DNA from: Bacteroidota bacterium
GTDB taxonomy: Bacteria; Bacteroidota; Bacteroidia; Chitinophagales; JADJOU01
Length of the DNA: 64,000 nucleotides
Assembly (NCBI GenBank): GCA_016713645.1
Contig: JADJOU010000007.1
Span: 136,683-200,682 of the forward strand
Direction: 5' to 3'
A program made the position numbers and the translations under genes. Below the pieces are notes generated by a model. That model was not told the origin of the DNA. It made no database searches and worked only from the letters and a program-made list of their open reading frames with translations. Positions 54,331-64,000 of this stretch are shown here, one piece after another; position 1 is the stretch's first letter, and the number at the start of each line of letters is the position of its first letter.

Positions 54331-56420
54331 ATGCGCATGAAATTAGTACAAAGCATATTTATTCTTTTTTTGCAAATCAATGTTTTTCGCAGGGTGATGT
54401 TGATTTTTTCCTCATGAAGGAACAAGAGCGAATTGAGAGTTTGGACGGAAAGAAAGATGGCATAATCAATATTTCGAGCAAGGATTTTAATCGAGAAGCA
54501 ACTTTTGTCTATTTTACCTTGGTCGACTCTTTGAGCAAAAGAATAGAATCAATTAAGGCAGATGATTATCATAAAAAGAGTTTGTTTCAAGCCTTGATAT
54601 CAACGCTCAGAGAAGTGAATGGGCGAACCTATGAATTGACGACGTATTATCAGAAGTTGTTTGCCAATGCCTTTCAAATCATATCGGCAATTGAGAATAA
54701 GAATTTGATGAATTTCCTTTATTCAGATCCGATTTATAGCATCAAGAATGTTTATTTCATTAAACATGCCAAGGATGCACCAGAGTTTTTGACGAATGCG
54801 GGAAAATTATATCCAGAGGAAGTTTTTAAAGTTTTTCCAAAGTTTAGAGAGCGTTCGTATCGCGATAGTATTATCGTGCGCACTGCTGTGTGTGCGCCGA
54901 ATATCGCAAAGAAGTATTTAATTGGCGATAATGAGATCAAACAAATTCTTTGGAATAGCAGCCGCTCTAATAAGCGCATCAAGGCAATCTTCGATGTATT
55001 TGGGAAGTATGGTTTAAGTTCAAATGCCTCTAACCTCATTGATATCATTGCAGCAGATTCTATGAAGATTGAAGCAGCTGATTTAATCACTTATGACAAG
55101 CGCAAGTATTTGAGAAAGTTGATTGAATTGCGCACCAATCCGAATGCCGAGGCAACTTATTCGCTAGACAATGAATTGCACATTAAGAGTCTGGAGTATG
55201 TTCGATTGATCAATGACTTGCACGATGAGAAAAGTCCAATAATACGATTTAAATGCGTTGAGGGATTCAGCGCAAAAGAATTGTACACGCTTATTATCTA
55301 CAGCGAGGAAGAAATTTTCACTTCTACTTTTAACGGATTGTTTGAGCGAATGATCAAGCAAACTAAAGAGGAAAAAATCGACGGCTATCAATTATTAGAG
55401 GGATTGGCCTTTAATAAATTTAGAAGTTTCATCAAACTCTGCGCAGGCTTTAATTCTTTGAAGACCTTTTTGAACTCGATGGAGGAATCTAATTCGACTA
55501 CCCTATTGACTATGTTTACGGGAGATTTGGAAAAATCAAAGGGAGATATGACCAATGCGGTTGATGTCGCAGATTCATTTGGAAGTCTCAATGACACCAA
55601 TTTGATTGCCATTATTGAGGGCAATGTCGAGGAGGAGTACAATCGTGTTGTATATGAAAATAATAAGCAAGGCAAAATTGTCTATGGATTGCTCAAGAGT
55701 TTATTTGTAAAACAGAATACGCAGGACTCATGTTGGTATGAAAATGTTTCTAATGAATATCAATTGGAGAAGATTGATAATATTCAAGCGAAGACTTTGT
55801 TTGATAAGGATTCTATTCACAGACAATTGCATTTCTTCTATGATGATAAAGATGGAGAATTGTCTTTTAGTTCGTTTATCAATACCTTTAAGAATCCAAA
55901 TTTTACCATTACGGATAAGCCGAGGGTGGTGATTATTCGATCCGTTAGTGGAAAAAAGATTGAAATACTCGCCAATAAACCAAAGTTTGAATATGATGGT
56001 CAAGCAGAATTGATAACCTATTTAGATACCTCAAAGAAAGACATCCATTTGTTGGTTCATCGGGGCCATAGTTATTATGCGATGAATACAGTGGACCATC
56101 TGACTCCCACTTGTAAGATTCTTTTCCTCGGTTCATGTGGAGGATATCACAACCTCTCCGAGGTATTGGATCGTTCGCCGAATGTGCATATTATCTCGTC
56201 TAAGCAAATTGGGACGATGTTTGTAAACAATCCATTGCTGAAGATCGTAGCGAATAATTTGCGCGAAGGGAAAGACATCAATTGGATTGAAGTTTGGAAT
56301 GCACTTGAAATAGCGGTTAAAGGCGATAAATACGCATATACGAAATTCCAAGATTATATCCCACCTCATAAGAACTTGGGCGCAATTTTTATCCAAGCTT
56401 ATCGAAAAATGATCATCTAA
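54331..56420 (+). CDS. Exported separase/caspase-like (clan CD-like) protein, frameshifted near its start
   Basis: From ATG 54331 or 54337 a signal peptide is seen if one T is added to the run 54365-54371: IFILFFANQCFSQ, then GDVDFFLMKEQERIESL. The remaining ~670 residues are mostly helical, like a solenoid. At ~540-600 a block recalls clan CD peptidases: a hydrophobic strand ending HLLVHRGHSYY (His549/His552, counted from 54414), then 23-26 residues on, a second hydrophobic strand ending KILFLGSCGGY (Cys575). Spacing and the G-(S)-C-G-G context resemble separase and CHAT domains. Substrate and activity are unknown; the assignment rests on the motif only. Confidence 0.6.
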
Positions 56421-56430
56421 ATATAATTTA

Positions 56431-57890
56431 TTGAAACCAGCTTTATATATCCTCCTCCTATTTGGTTTTTTACAAACCAGTTCCCAGCAGTTAAAATTTT
56501 CTGGGGAATATAAAGTAAGCGGAAGGGTGGAGAAGGCTCAGATTTTGGGAAAGACTTCAGCAGGTTATATTATTAGGAAGATGGGGGATCAAGAGGTTTT
56601 AGAGCTCTATTCATCTAACCTGAATTTTATTAAATCCAAAACGGTCGTCGTCGGAAATCAGCAAGTGATCCGAGCGGAGATTGTTGGAGATAATATCATC
56701 TTCTACTGCCTCAATATGGATGAACGCAAGGCTTATTTGAATGCGGTGGTTGTCAATAGCGATCTCACTCATTCATCCATTAGAAAGGAGATTGATAGTT
56801 TTGATTTAAATGAAGACGAGAAGAGCAAGAATTTTAAGGTTACTTCATCTCAAGGAGCATTGCTTACAGCGATTGTGCATGTTAAGGAGCAGGACGAGGA
56901 TTTAAAGTCAATTCGGGTGGATGTCTTGAATCTGAATGCAGAGGTTGAATATAGACGTGAAATCAACATCGTATCAGAGGCGGCATATCGAAAAGTTTTG
57001 CGCAAAACCATGCTCGATAATGAGGGGAATGCGTATTTAATCGTTGAAAAGAACCGAGGAGTCTCTCTAAATCAGATGATGCAAGGGCGTTTACCGCTTA
57101 TATGGTTTCAAAGGACAATGAAACGATTGGCCGCGATTTTTATATCGATAAGGAGATCTTCGATAATCCCAAAATTGTATTTGACTATACGAATAAGAAA
57201 ATTGTTTTTACCTGTTTTATAGATGAATCGGGTTCTGGTGAGAAAGGATCAACTGGAGTCTATCTCCTGAAAATTGGCGCGAAAGATCTTTCCATTGAGC
57301 AAAAGGCATCATCGAAATATTCAAAATCCTTTATTTCTAAACTCACGGGTAAGGATACACTTTTCGTTCAGGAGAAATTGTTGACTTTTAAGATCAAAGA
57401 TGTATTATTAGATATGGCTGGCAATCCAATTGTCATCGCTGAATCTTTTTTTCAGACGACTGAATCTGTCCCAGTGACCAATAATTTTTTCTCTAATAAT
57501 ACGTATCCTGAGTATCGCAACATCAATGTCTATAATTATAATGACCTATTATTGTTTTGGATGAATGAATCTGGCCAAATTGGGAATAGCACTATTTTGA
57601 GGAAAAAGCAAGTAACAGAAGATGATGGGGGAATATATTCTTCTTATATCACCAATAATAACGGGGATAAGTTGAATTTTATCCATACTGATATGATGAA
57701 TGGCAATATCGACTTGGTTCTGCAGGCAGTAGATGAAACAGGCCATATTGATAAAAAGATTTTGATTGCCGATTTGGAGCGGTCAAATCCAGTTATTGCA
57801 AAAATGGGGAAGCAGGTTTCAATGAGTGAATTGGTTTTGCCGTGTTTTCGAAACAGTTCGTTTAAATTGCTAAAAATCACCTTTTTCTAG
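56431..57890 (+). CDS. Exported hypothetical protein, frameshifted
   Basis: TTG 56431 starts a signal peptide (KPALYILLLFGFLQTSSQQ) followed by ~465 residues of beta-rich sequence with repeated short strands (e.g. IRAEIVGDNIIFYCLNMDERKAYLNAVVV), suggesting a beta-propeller. No family was recognised. The frame breaks near 57082-57086: adding one A continues as RAFTAYMVSKDNETIG and on to the TAG at 57888-57890. That stop overlaps the GTG of the next gene by one base (TAGTG), so the two are translationally coupled. It belongs to the compact envelope cluster behind the separase-like gene. Confidence 0.65.
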
Positions 57891-58864
57891 TGTTCAAATT
57901 CCTTCATTCAAATAATATTGTTGGTTGGATTTTAATCCCGATCTTACTTGTCTTGAGTAAATTGTCTATTCTAAGCCATGGGGTCTGCCCGCATCCATAT
58001 GATACAGATGGAGTGCTGACAAAGGGATTAGTCCAATTTTTTGACAAGCAATCAGGGTGGTATTATTTCAATATCATCATTATTTATGGATCCAGCTCTT
58101 GCTTTTATATCGATTGTCGGCCGCTTATAAAATATTGGGAAGTCAATCCCTGTTGCCTTGCTATTTATATCTAATCCTCTGTTTTTACTTTCCGCAGTTT
58201 TCATATAATCTGGGAATTGCACTTGCTGTTTTAATGCTTTTGGTAGTGCTCAATATTTATTTATCTTTTTTTGAAAAGAATATCAATAGCGGAGAAATCC
58301 TAAATATGGCCTTGGTTGTTGGATTGGGTACCATGTTTTACAAGCCATTTGGTATCTTTTTTGTCATATTGATATTTGGCATTCTCTCTTATCGAAATAA
58401 TGGAATCAAGAATTTCCTCATTGCAATTGTCGGTTTAATGCTTCCTTGGTATTTTTATTTTTCCATTGAATATTTGAATACGGGGGTCATAGACTTTAAG
58501 ATTTTGCAATTCGTTGTCACGTTTAATCCTTTTTTATACCTTCAATTTACAGGGGTGAGTTATTTCTTTGCGATTTTATATATTGCGATGTTGGCAGGGG
58601 GATTCCTTAAAATACAGGGTTCAATTCAATCCATGTTGATATTTAATCGCAATATTTATGGGATATTATCCATTGTAATCGTCTTGGGTATTGTCTTGTT
58701 ATTTATGACAAAATGGGTGGATGCGACCATTCTTCATATCACAACAGTTCCTGGGTGCATGATGATATCCTATCAATTAAAGGTATCGCAAAGCGAGTGT
58801 TCCGGAAATTTTGATTTGGTGTATTATCGCACTTTCGCTCTTCAGCAATTTCTACATGTTATAA
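57890..58864 (+). CDS. DUF6427 membrane protein, two frameshifts
   Basis: The product is a ~324-residue polytopic protein with about eight membrane segments, starting at GTG 57890 (MFKFLHSNNIVGWILIPIL). The family pattern includes LLYRLSAAYKILGSQSLLPCYLYL, MLPWYFYFSIEYL and the end LHITTVPGCMMISYQLKRYRKASVPEILIW. Two breaks are needed: one between 58078 and 58092, and one at 58779-58782, where an added A restores RYRKASVPEI and a TAA at 58862-58864 instead of running on to 58878. The repaired stop leaves 10 bases before the Omp85 gene. Function is unknown; it is conserved near hemD and DUF4271 genes in the phylum. Confidence 0.82.
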
Positions 58865-58874
58865 TAGGACTATT

Positions 58875-60669
58875 ATGAAGACTGCAAAGGTCAATGGTAT
58901 TGTGGAAGCATGGGGAGAATCACTGAAATCTTTGGCTCAGCAATGCTTCATTGGGCTAATAGGAATTGTAGTTATACAAACTAAAGTACTTGGTCAAGCA
59001 ATTCGTGTTGAGCTTCATGAGCAAAATGAGCGGGGAATGGATACGATTCAAATGCGCTTTGGGAACATCGTCAAAGCAGAAGCTGGCTTGGTGGAGTATC
59101 AGCGAAAGCAGCGGGGGAAAGGCTATGTGGCTTATTCTATTGATAGCGTCCAACGCGATAGTCTCAAATGGTTGGTCAAAGCATATAGAGGTGCCCCCTT
59201 AAAACAGATTCAGATTTTAAATGGAAATATCGACTCAGAAGTATTTTCAAATTTCAATGCCCCTCAGCGCGCAGATCAGATAAATGCCTATTTAAATCAG
59301 ATTTTGACCTTTTATGAGAATCACGGTCATCCATTTTCGGAGGTTTATATAGATAGTGTGGAAATGAAATCGGGCATCGCAGAAGCAAGCGTTTTTGCAA
59401 ATATCGGGAAAGAAATTACCCTTGAGTCGATTCGGAATATCCATCCAGAGAATCGCATGAATCAGAAGTTCATGGAGCGCATTTTGCATTTGGAGAGCAA
59501 TAGCCTATATAATAAGAAGCGCATCGATGATTTAAAAGAGCGGATAGATGGGATACTCTATTTGAGGATGCACAATGCCCCTTCAATCAATTTTAAAGAT
59601 AGTTTTTGTCAAATACTCCTCGATATCGGGGATAAAAAATCCAATCGAATCAATGGACTTTTGGGAATCTTGCCCAATAGCAGCAGTACGAATGAACTAT
59701 TGATTACGGGGGATGTACAGATTCAATTGTACCATTTGTTTAATCGAGGAATTGAATTTGGGATGAATTGGCAAAAGCTACAGCCTTTTTCTCAGAAATT
59801 GAATTTGAAGTTTGACTACCCCTATTTTTTAAATTTGCCATTTGGTCTGAGTGGCAATTTCAATTTGCAAAAGCAGGATACGACCTTCTTGAATTTAGAT
59901 TGGGGCTTGGGATTTAGTTTCTCTAATCAATTGCATTCGACCTTGAGCTTTATATTTCAAAATAAGAGCAGTATTGTATTGAGCAGCGATACCAATTTTG
60001 TCTTTACGAAGAAATTGCCCGCTTTCCTGGATTATACTGCTTATTTATTTGGACTGCAATGGACCTTGAGGCGAACGAATGATTTGGCTTTCCCGACGGA
60101 GGGTTATCAAATTGATTTGAAATCGGGAGTAGGCTTTAAGTCAATAGAACAGCTAGCTAGCATCACGAGCAGATTTGATCAAGAGGGTAGATCGTTTAAA
60201 TATCTATACGATAGCATTGAGCTCAATCCAATCAATGTTCAAATTGGTTTGTCCATAGATAAATTTACAAAATTGTCTCGAGCATTTATTTTGAAATCGG
60301 GGATACAATCCAAAATCATCTTTTCTAAAAACATCACGATTAATGAGCAATATCGAATCGGGGGCAATCGAACTTTGCGCGGATTTGATGAGGAGAGTAT
60401 CACCTCACCCTATTATGTCATCCTGTCAAATGAGCTTCGGTTGCTGTTCTCCAAGCAATCATACCTCTATGGTTTTTTTGATATTGCCTCATTGCAAGAT
60501 GGAAGATTTGTAAAATTTAAGCAGGATAATCCCATCGGTTTTGGAATTGGAATTGCATTATCTACAAAGGTGGTATCTTTGGTGTCTCTTATGCACTTGG
60601 TAAACAATTTGAAAATCCCATCGAATTTAGGTCGGCTAAAATACATTTGGATATGTCAATCAATTCTAA
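58875..60669 (+). CDS. Omp85/BamA-superfamily outer-membrane protein, two frameshifts near the end
   Basis: The ~598-residue protein has a signal peptide-like helix (about 24-41, ending TKVLGQ), a periplasmic part with one or two POTRA-like units (~60-235) and a 16-strand barrel with the superfamily motif region INEQYRIGGNRTLRGFDEESI (the R-G-F of strand/loop 6). The unrepaired frame loses the last strands. Adding an A near 60565-60567 gives STKGGIFGVSYALGKQFENPIEFRSAKIH, and adding a T at 60646-60648 gives FGYVNQF with TAA at 60667-60669, restoring the C-terminal Phe of outer-membrane proteins. It may insert or secrete proteins or lipids; the partner is not evident. Confidence 0.85.
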
Positions 60670-60687
60670 ATATGGTGGTGCCTGCTC

Positions 60688-61533
60688 ATGGCATTTTGGT
60701 GTAATGGTGTGTCAGCGCAGTTTCACGAGCTAGAGCGCGATGTATTGTATCAGCGAATTATTGGTTCAGATAAAGCAAAAGAACAAAAAAAAGACACTTT
60801 AATTCCCTTTGAGAATATTTTGGACAAATTGGATTTGACCATTTTTGAAAATCAAAACAACAAAGTTGTGGTCAATAATTTTTTGAAGGCCAGACCGAAA
60901 AATTCGAGGGACTATTTGTTTTTAATTGCATTTGGATTTGCTTGTGTTGTAGTATTCATGAAGGTTTCAAGCAGAAAAGAATTAGAGGATTTGTTTAAGA
61001 GCACGATTCAATTCTCGGGAAATACGAAGATCGATTTTAGTTTATCGCAACTTTTCTTGTTGTTCAACTATTTTTTTGTTTTGGTGGTTTTTATCATCAA
61101 TGGCATCCATTTTTTTATCCCTTCTTTGAATTTTAATGATACAAATTTAATGGTCTACATCTTTGTATTCATAGTGCTGGCCTACGTTTCAAAGCTTGTT
61201 GTATGGATGGTGTTAGATTGGATTTTTGATTTGAACAATTTGTTTTACGCATCTATGAAAGTCAACAACCAAATAAATATTTTGACAGGAATTGTTTTGC
61301 TACCAATAATTTTATTAGAAATTTATTCACATGGTTATTTTACCAAAATACTTATATATACTGCTAGTTCAGTCATACTTATTAACATTTTGTACAAGGG
61401 TTTTAAAAATATTCTTATGCATAAAAGGTACATAGTATATCATTTGTTTCAATTTATTATATACATTTGTGCTGTGGAAATTATTCCACTGCTTTTATTA
61501 AACAATTTCCTAAAGGCAAAAAAAATTTTTTAA
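60688..61533 (+). CDS. DUF4271 membrane protein
   Basis: The 281-residue protein has a short exported or signal-like start (CNGVSAQ), a ~60-residue polar segment and then about six hydrophobic helices beginning at RDYLFLIAFGFACVVVFM; the family pattern continues in LDWIFDLNNLFYASMKVNNQINILTGIVLLP and YHLFQFIIYICAVEIIPLLLL. DUF4271 genes typically precede hemD in Bacteroidota, as here, with the next ATG three bases after the stop. The exact start is uncertain because the upstream bases contain a frame break. Function is unknown. Confidence 0.85.
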   Translation: MAFWCNGVSAQFHELERDVLYQRIIGSDKAKEQKKDTLIPFENILDKLDLTIFENQNNKVVVNNFLKARPKNSRDYLFLIAFGFACVVVFMKVSSRKELEDLFKSTIQFSGNTKIDFSLSQLFLLFNYFFVLVVFIINGIHFFIPSLNFNDTNLMVYIFVFIVLAYVSKLVVWMVLDWIFDLNNLFYASMKVNNQINILTGIVLLPIILLEIYSHGYFTKILIYTASSVILINILYKGFKNILMHKRYIVYHLFQFIIYICAVEIIPLLLLNNFLKAKKIF

Positions 61534-61535
61534 TC

Positions 61536-63179
61536 ATGGCGAAAGAGCAAAAAAAACCAGCACCAAAAAAAGCAGCAGCAAAGCCTGCAGCTAAAAAGAC
61601 AGCAGCTAAGAAACCAGCTGCAAAGAAACCAGCAGCTAAGAAACCAGCTGCTAAAAAACCAGCAGCTAAGAAACCAGTTGCTAAAAAACAGCAGCTAAGA
61701 AACCAGCTGCTAAAAGACAGCAGCTAAGAAACCAGCTGCAAAAAAACCAGCGGCTAAGAAAACCAGCTGCTAAGAAAACAGTAGCTAAGAAACCAGCTGC
61801 TAAAAAACCAGCAGCTAAGAAACCAGCTGCTAAGAAACCAGCAGCTAAGAAACCAGCTGCTAAAAAACCTGCTGCTAAAGCGAGCAAACCAGCTCAAAAA
61901 AAAAAGTAGTCAGTAAGATTAAAAGTTCGGCAAAGCCAACTAAATCTTCAAACAAGAAAGCAGTAGCTGCGAAAGCGGTTTCTAAGAAATCAAAAGTAAA
62001 AAGCGTTCCTACATATAAGTCTAAGACGAAACCAACCAAAGCGAAAGCCGCGGTTAAAAAATCTTCAACGAGTAAGAAAACGGCGAAGCCTATTTTGAAA
62101 AAGTGGTTGCTAAGAAGCCAGTATCGAAGAAGGTAGTTGCGAAGAAGCCTGTTTTGAAAAAAGCAGTTCCCGCTAAGCCAGCTCCGAAAAAGGCCGTTAC
62201 TGTGAAACCAGTTGCCAAAAAGGTGGAAATTAAAAAGCCTGTCATTAAGAAAGTAGAAGTAAAAACGAATAAGATTATACCTGTAGTTGTGCCGAAGACC
62301 TTGAAGAATAAAGAAACAGAAAAAACAGTTATTGCTAAGAAAGCTGAAATTAAACAGCCTATTGTAGAAGATAAAAAAGTTGGAGCCATTGTGACTCCTG
62401 CTGTAGTTGCTTTGCCGGACTCTTTTAGAACTGTCCTCATCTCCCAGCCAGAACCAGTTGGCGAAAAGACTCCCTACCACGATTTAGCTAAAAAATGTGG
62501 TTTGCGATTCGACTTCAAACCTTTTTTGACAGTAGAAGGTATCCCAGTAAAAGATTTTAGAAAAGCCAGAATTAATCCAGGAGAATATTCAGCCGTGATA
62601 TTCAACAGCAGAAATGCGATCGATTATTTCTTTAAAATATGCGAAGAAATGCGCGTGAAAATGGCTCAAGAGACCAAATATTTTTGTGCTTCTGAGACTA
62701 TCGCCCTCTATCTTCAAAAATATATCCAATACCGCAAGAGAAAAGTATTCTATGGCGATGGATCTATCGATGAATTGAAATCAATTTTGACAAAACATAA
62801 AGCAGATGAGAAATTTCTATTGCCTTGCTCGACATTAGGAATTGGACCATTTCCTGAGTTTCTCAAAAAGAATGGATTTGTTTTTACAGAAGCCGTGATG
62901 TATAAAACAGTAATCGCAGAATTTAAAAAGGATTTCACCCACGATATGATTACCTTCTTCAATCCTGAAGGTGTTCGTGCATTCTTAAAAAACTTCCCGA
63001 ACTTCAAACAAGGCAGTAAATTAATTGGTGCATTTGGAGAGGCAACACAGAAGTTATTGGAAGCAGAAAAATTGACTATCCACGCTCGTGCTCCATTAGG
63101 AGAGATCAAATCGATGAGTATGGCCATTGAAAAATTGGCTGGTGAAGTACAAGCTAGAAAGAAAAATAAAGGTCATTAG
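61536..63179 (+). CDS. hemD: Uroporphyrinogen-III synthase with Lys/Ala/Pro-rich N-terminal tail, multiply frameshifted
   Basis: The C-terminal ~245 residues (from FRTVLISQPEPVGEK near 62430) are a HemD domain of the Bacteroidota type: FNSRNAIDYFFKICEEMRV, YFCASETIALYLQKYIQYRKRKVFYGDG, FFNPEGVRAFLKNFPNFKQG. It closes and inverts ring D of hydroxymethylbilane in haem synthesis. In front are ~290 residues dominated by (P)AAKK(P) repeats and then KKPVxKK units, resembling histone H1. One open frame joins both parts if about five poly-A errors are repaired (61683-61688, 61712-61715, 61759-61762, 61896-61905, 62098-62102). If unrepaired, the HemD part would be called alone from ~62103. Confidence 0.85.
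61597..61875 (+). repeat. Direct repeats encoding AAKKP units
   Basis: About 18 tandem imperfect copies of a 15-base unit of the type AAGAAACCAGCTGCT (often as 30-base pairs alternating GCTGCT and GCAGCT). It is coding, within the N-terminal tail of the HemD gene, and is prone to slippage or misassembly. Confidence 0.85.
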
Positions 63180-63198
63180 TGCATGAATCAAACTTACT

Positions 63199-64000
63199 TT
63201 GAAACTGGGAATAGATAAAGGCTTATCAGAAAAATTCGATTCATTTCGCAATCGCCTGCAGAAAGTGTATCGGCATATTTCAAAAATAGCCAAGCGAAAA
63301 GGGGTGACTTGTTATCGCGTATACGATCACGACATCCCTGAATTTCCCCTTTGCATTGAGTTTTATCACGACTTGGTCTATGTCGCTGAATATAAGAGGA
63401 AGCATCCCTTAGATGAATACCTCTATAAGATTTGGTGGGCAGAGAGCGAGCAAATTATCTTCGATGTATTGCAAGTTCCGAGGGAAAAAGTTTTTTTTAA
63501 AACGAGAAAGAAGGTCGTCAAGCGGACGGACCAATATGAAAAATTAGATAGTCAGAATGAATTTGTCGAAGTCAAAGAGAATGGACTTACATTTCTCGTT
63601 AACTTAACAGACTATCTGGATACGGGCCTATTCCTCGATCATCGCGATACGCGGGAATTGGTGCGCAAACAGTCCAAAGGCAAAAAAGTGCTGAACTTGT
63701 TTTGCTATACGGGTTCTTTTTCTGTCTATGCGGCGTCAGGTGGTGCTGATGAAGTCGTATCGATAGACATGAAAGTAGAACATGTATCCGATGGACGCAA
63801 AAAGAACTTAAAGGCCAATCAATTGTTTTCTGATAAGACCATCAGTGTTCAAGCTGATGTGGTTCAATATATCGAGAAGGAGAAATCCAATTATTACGAC
63901 ATCATCATTTTAGATCCTCCCACTTTTAGTATAAGCAAGCGGATGGAAGACACCTTGGAAATCCAGCGCGATTATCCCATGCTCGTCAATCATTGTCTGC
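63199..64000 (+). CDS. RlmK/RlmI-like rRNA methyltransferase (partial)
   Basis: The frame runs off the window end. TTG 63199 gives the start KLGIDKGLSEKFDSFRNRLQ, although with no ATG available the start is uncertain. The ~267 residues seen contain the RlmKL C-terminal-domain pattern: KGVTCYRVYDHDIPEFPLCIE, VYVAEYKRKH, ENGLTFLVNLTDYLDTGLFLDHRDTR, the SAM motif VLNLFCYTGSFSVYAASGGA and the catalytic-site strand IIILDPPTFS. The homologous E. coli domain makes m7G2069 in 23S rRNA. Only this half appears: no THUMP/RlmL part precedes it. Confidence 0.9.
   Translation, partial: MKLGIDKGLSEKFDSFRNRLQKVYRHISKIAKRKGVTCYRVYDHDIPEFPLCIEFYHDLVYVAEYKRKHPLDEYLYKIWWAESEQIIFDVLQVPREKVFFKTRKKVVKRTDQYEKLDSQNEFVEVKENGLTFLVNLTDYLDTGLFLDHRDTRELVRKQSKGKKVLNLFCYTGSFSVYAASGGADEVVSIDMKVEHVSDGRKKNLKANQLFSDKTISVQADVVQYIEKEKSNYYDIIILDPPTFSISKRMEDTLEIQRDYPMLVNHCL

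Noticed and set aside
61597..61875. Tandem repeats as a possible CRISPR array
   Set aside because: Units are contiguous 15-base coding repeats with no unique spacers, and no cas gene is near.
482..62102. Programmed ribosomal frameshifting as the cause of the many frame breaks
   Set aside because: The sites share no slippery heptamer, stem-loop or internal SD; both directions of shift occur, and some genes need two to five events.
61875..62480. Antisense open frames opposite the Lys/Ala-rich tail of HemD (Phe/Asn/Leu-rich)
   Set aside because: They mirror the AAG/AAA-rich coding repeat of the plus strand; the sense strand has the meaningful protein.

Overview
The window is a low-GC chromosome segment from a member of the Bacteroidota. 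The evidence is a complete type IX secretion/gliding core (gldK, gldL, gldM, gldN with a PorP/SprF-like gene in front), two exported proteins ending in T9SS sorting domains, many families largely confined to the phylum (DUF4271, DUF6427, DUF4476, the REC-CRP regulator layout), promoters of the Bacteroidota type (TAnnTTTG) and frequent TTG/GTG starts. The genus cannot be told from the sequence alone.

Layout. 1-4.5 kb: the end of a sensor kinase with a single-domain response regulator, then an AraC-type regulator and a run of small general-stress/envelope genes (CsbD, coiled-coil lipoprotein, beta-barrel, lmo0937, YtxH, holin-like). 4.6-11.9 kb: universal stress protein, beta-CASP metallohydrolase, PAS kinase, REC-CRP regulator, PfkB kinase, MscL and a methyltransferase. 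12-20.6 kb: outer membrane protein, tmRNA (ssrA), PpiD-like chaperone, membrane pyrophosphatase, DUF4256, DUF4476 and S21. 20.8-27 kb: LolE-like permease, DUF1761, dUTPase, sugar nucleotidyltransferase, TPR protein and a calcium-repeat lipoprotein. 27-40 kb (minus strand): M23 peptidase, START protein, TrxB, RpiB, T9SS-sorted subtilase, a second T9SS-sorted protein, HtpG, HutH and GltX. 40-46.4 kb: deacetylase and the T9SS operon. 46.4-49.9 kb: OmpA, GrpE and DnaJ. 49.9-53.5 kb: a DUF1016 nuclease and PBP1A. 53.6-64 kb: a compact plus-strand envelope cluster with a CpcT/CpeT-like lipoprotein, a caspase/separase-like exported protein, DUF6427, Omp85, DUF4271, HemD fused to a lysine/alanine-rich tail, and a truncated rRNA methyltransferase.

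The sequence has one dominating technical property. About 35 reading-frame breaks in about 20 genes can be placed by continuing the recognisable protein in another frame. Most sit in or beside short homopolymers, and most are repaired by adding one base. They cluster in 0-12 kb and 52.9-63 kb, while 32-52.9 kb is almost clean. I treat them as probable sequence errors and give each gene its repaired extent, since naive gene calling would split these genes, lose stops and misplace starts.

The most interesting biology is: a bipartite, sigma-54-like promoter arrangement shared by htpG and grpE-dnaJ; a terminator-shaped hairpin and tiny ORF just upstream of the grpE promoter; a separase/caspase-like exported protein in the envelope cluster; and a HemD with a histone-H1-like N-terminal tail.
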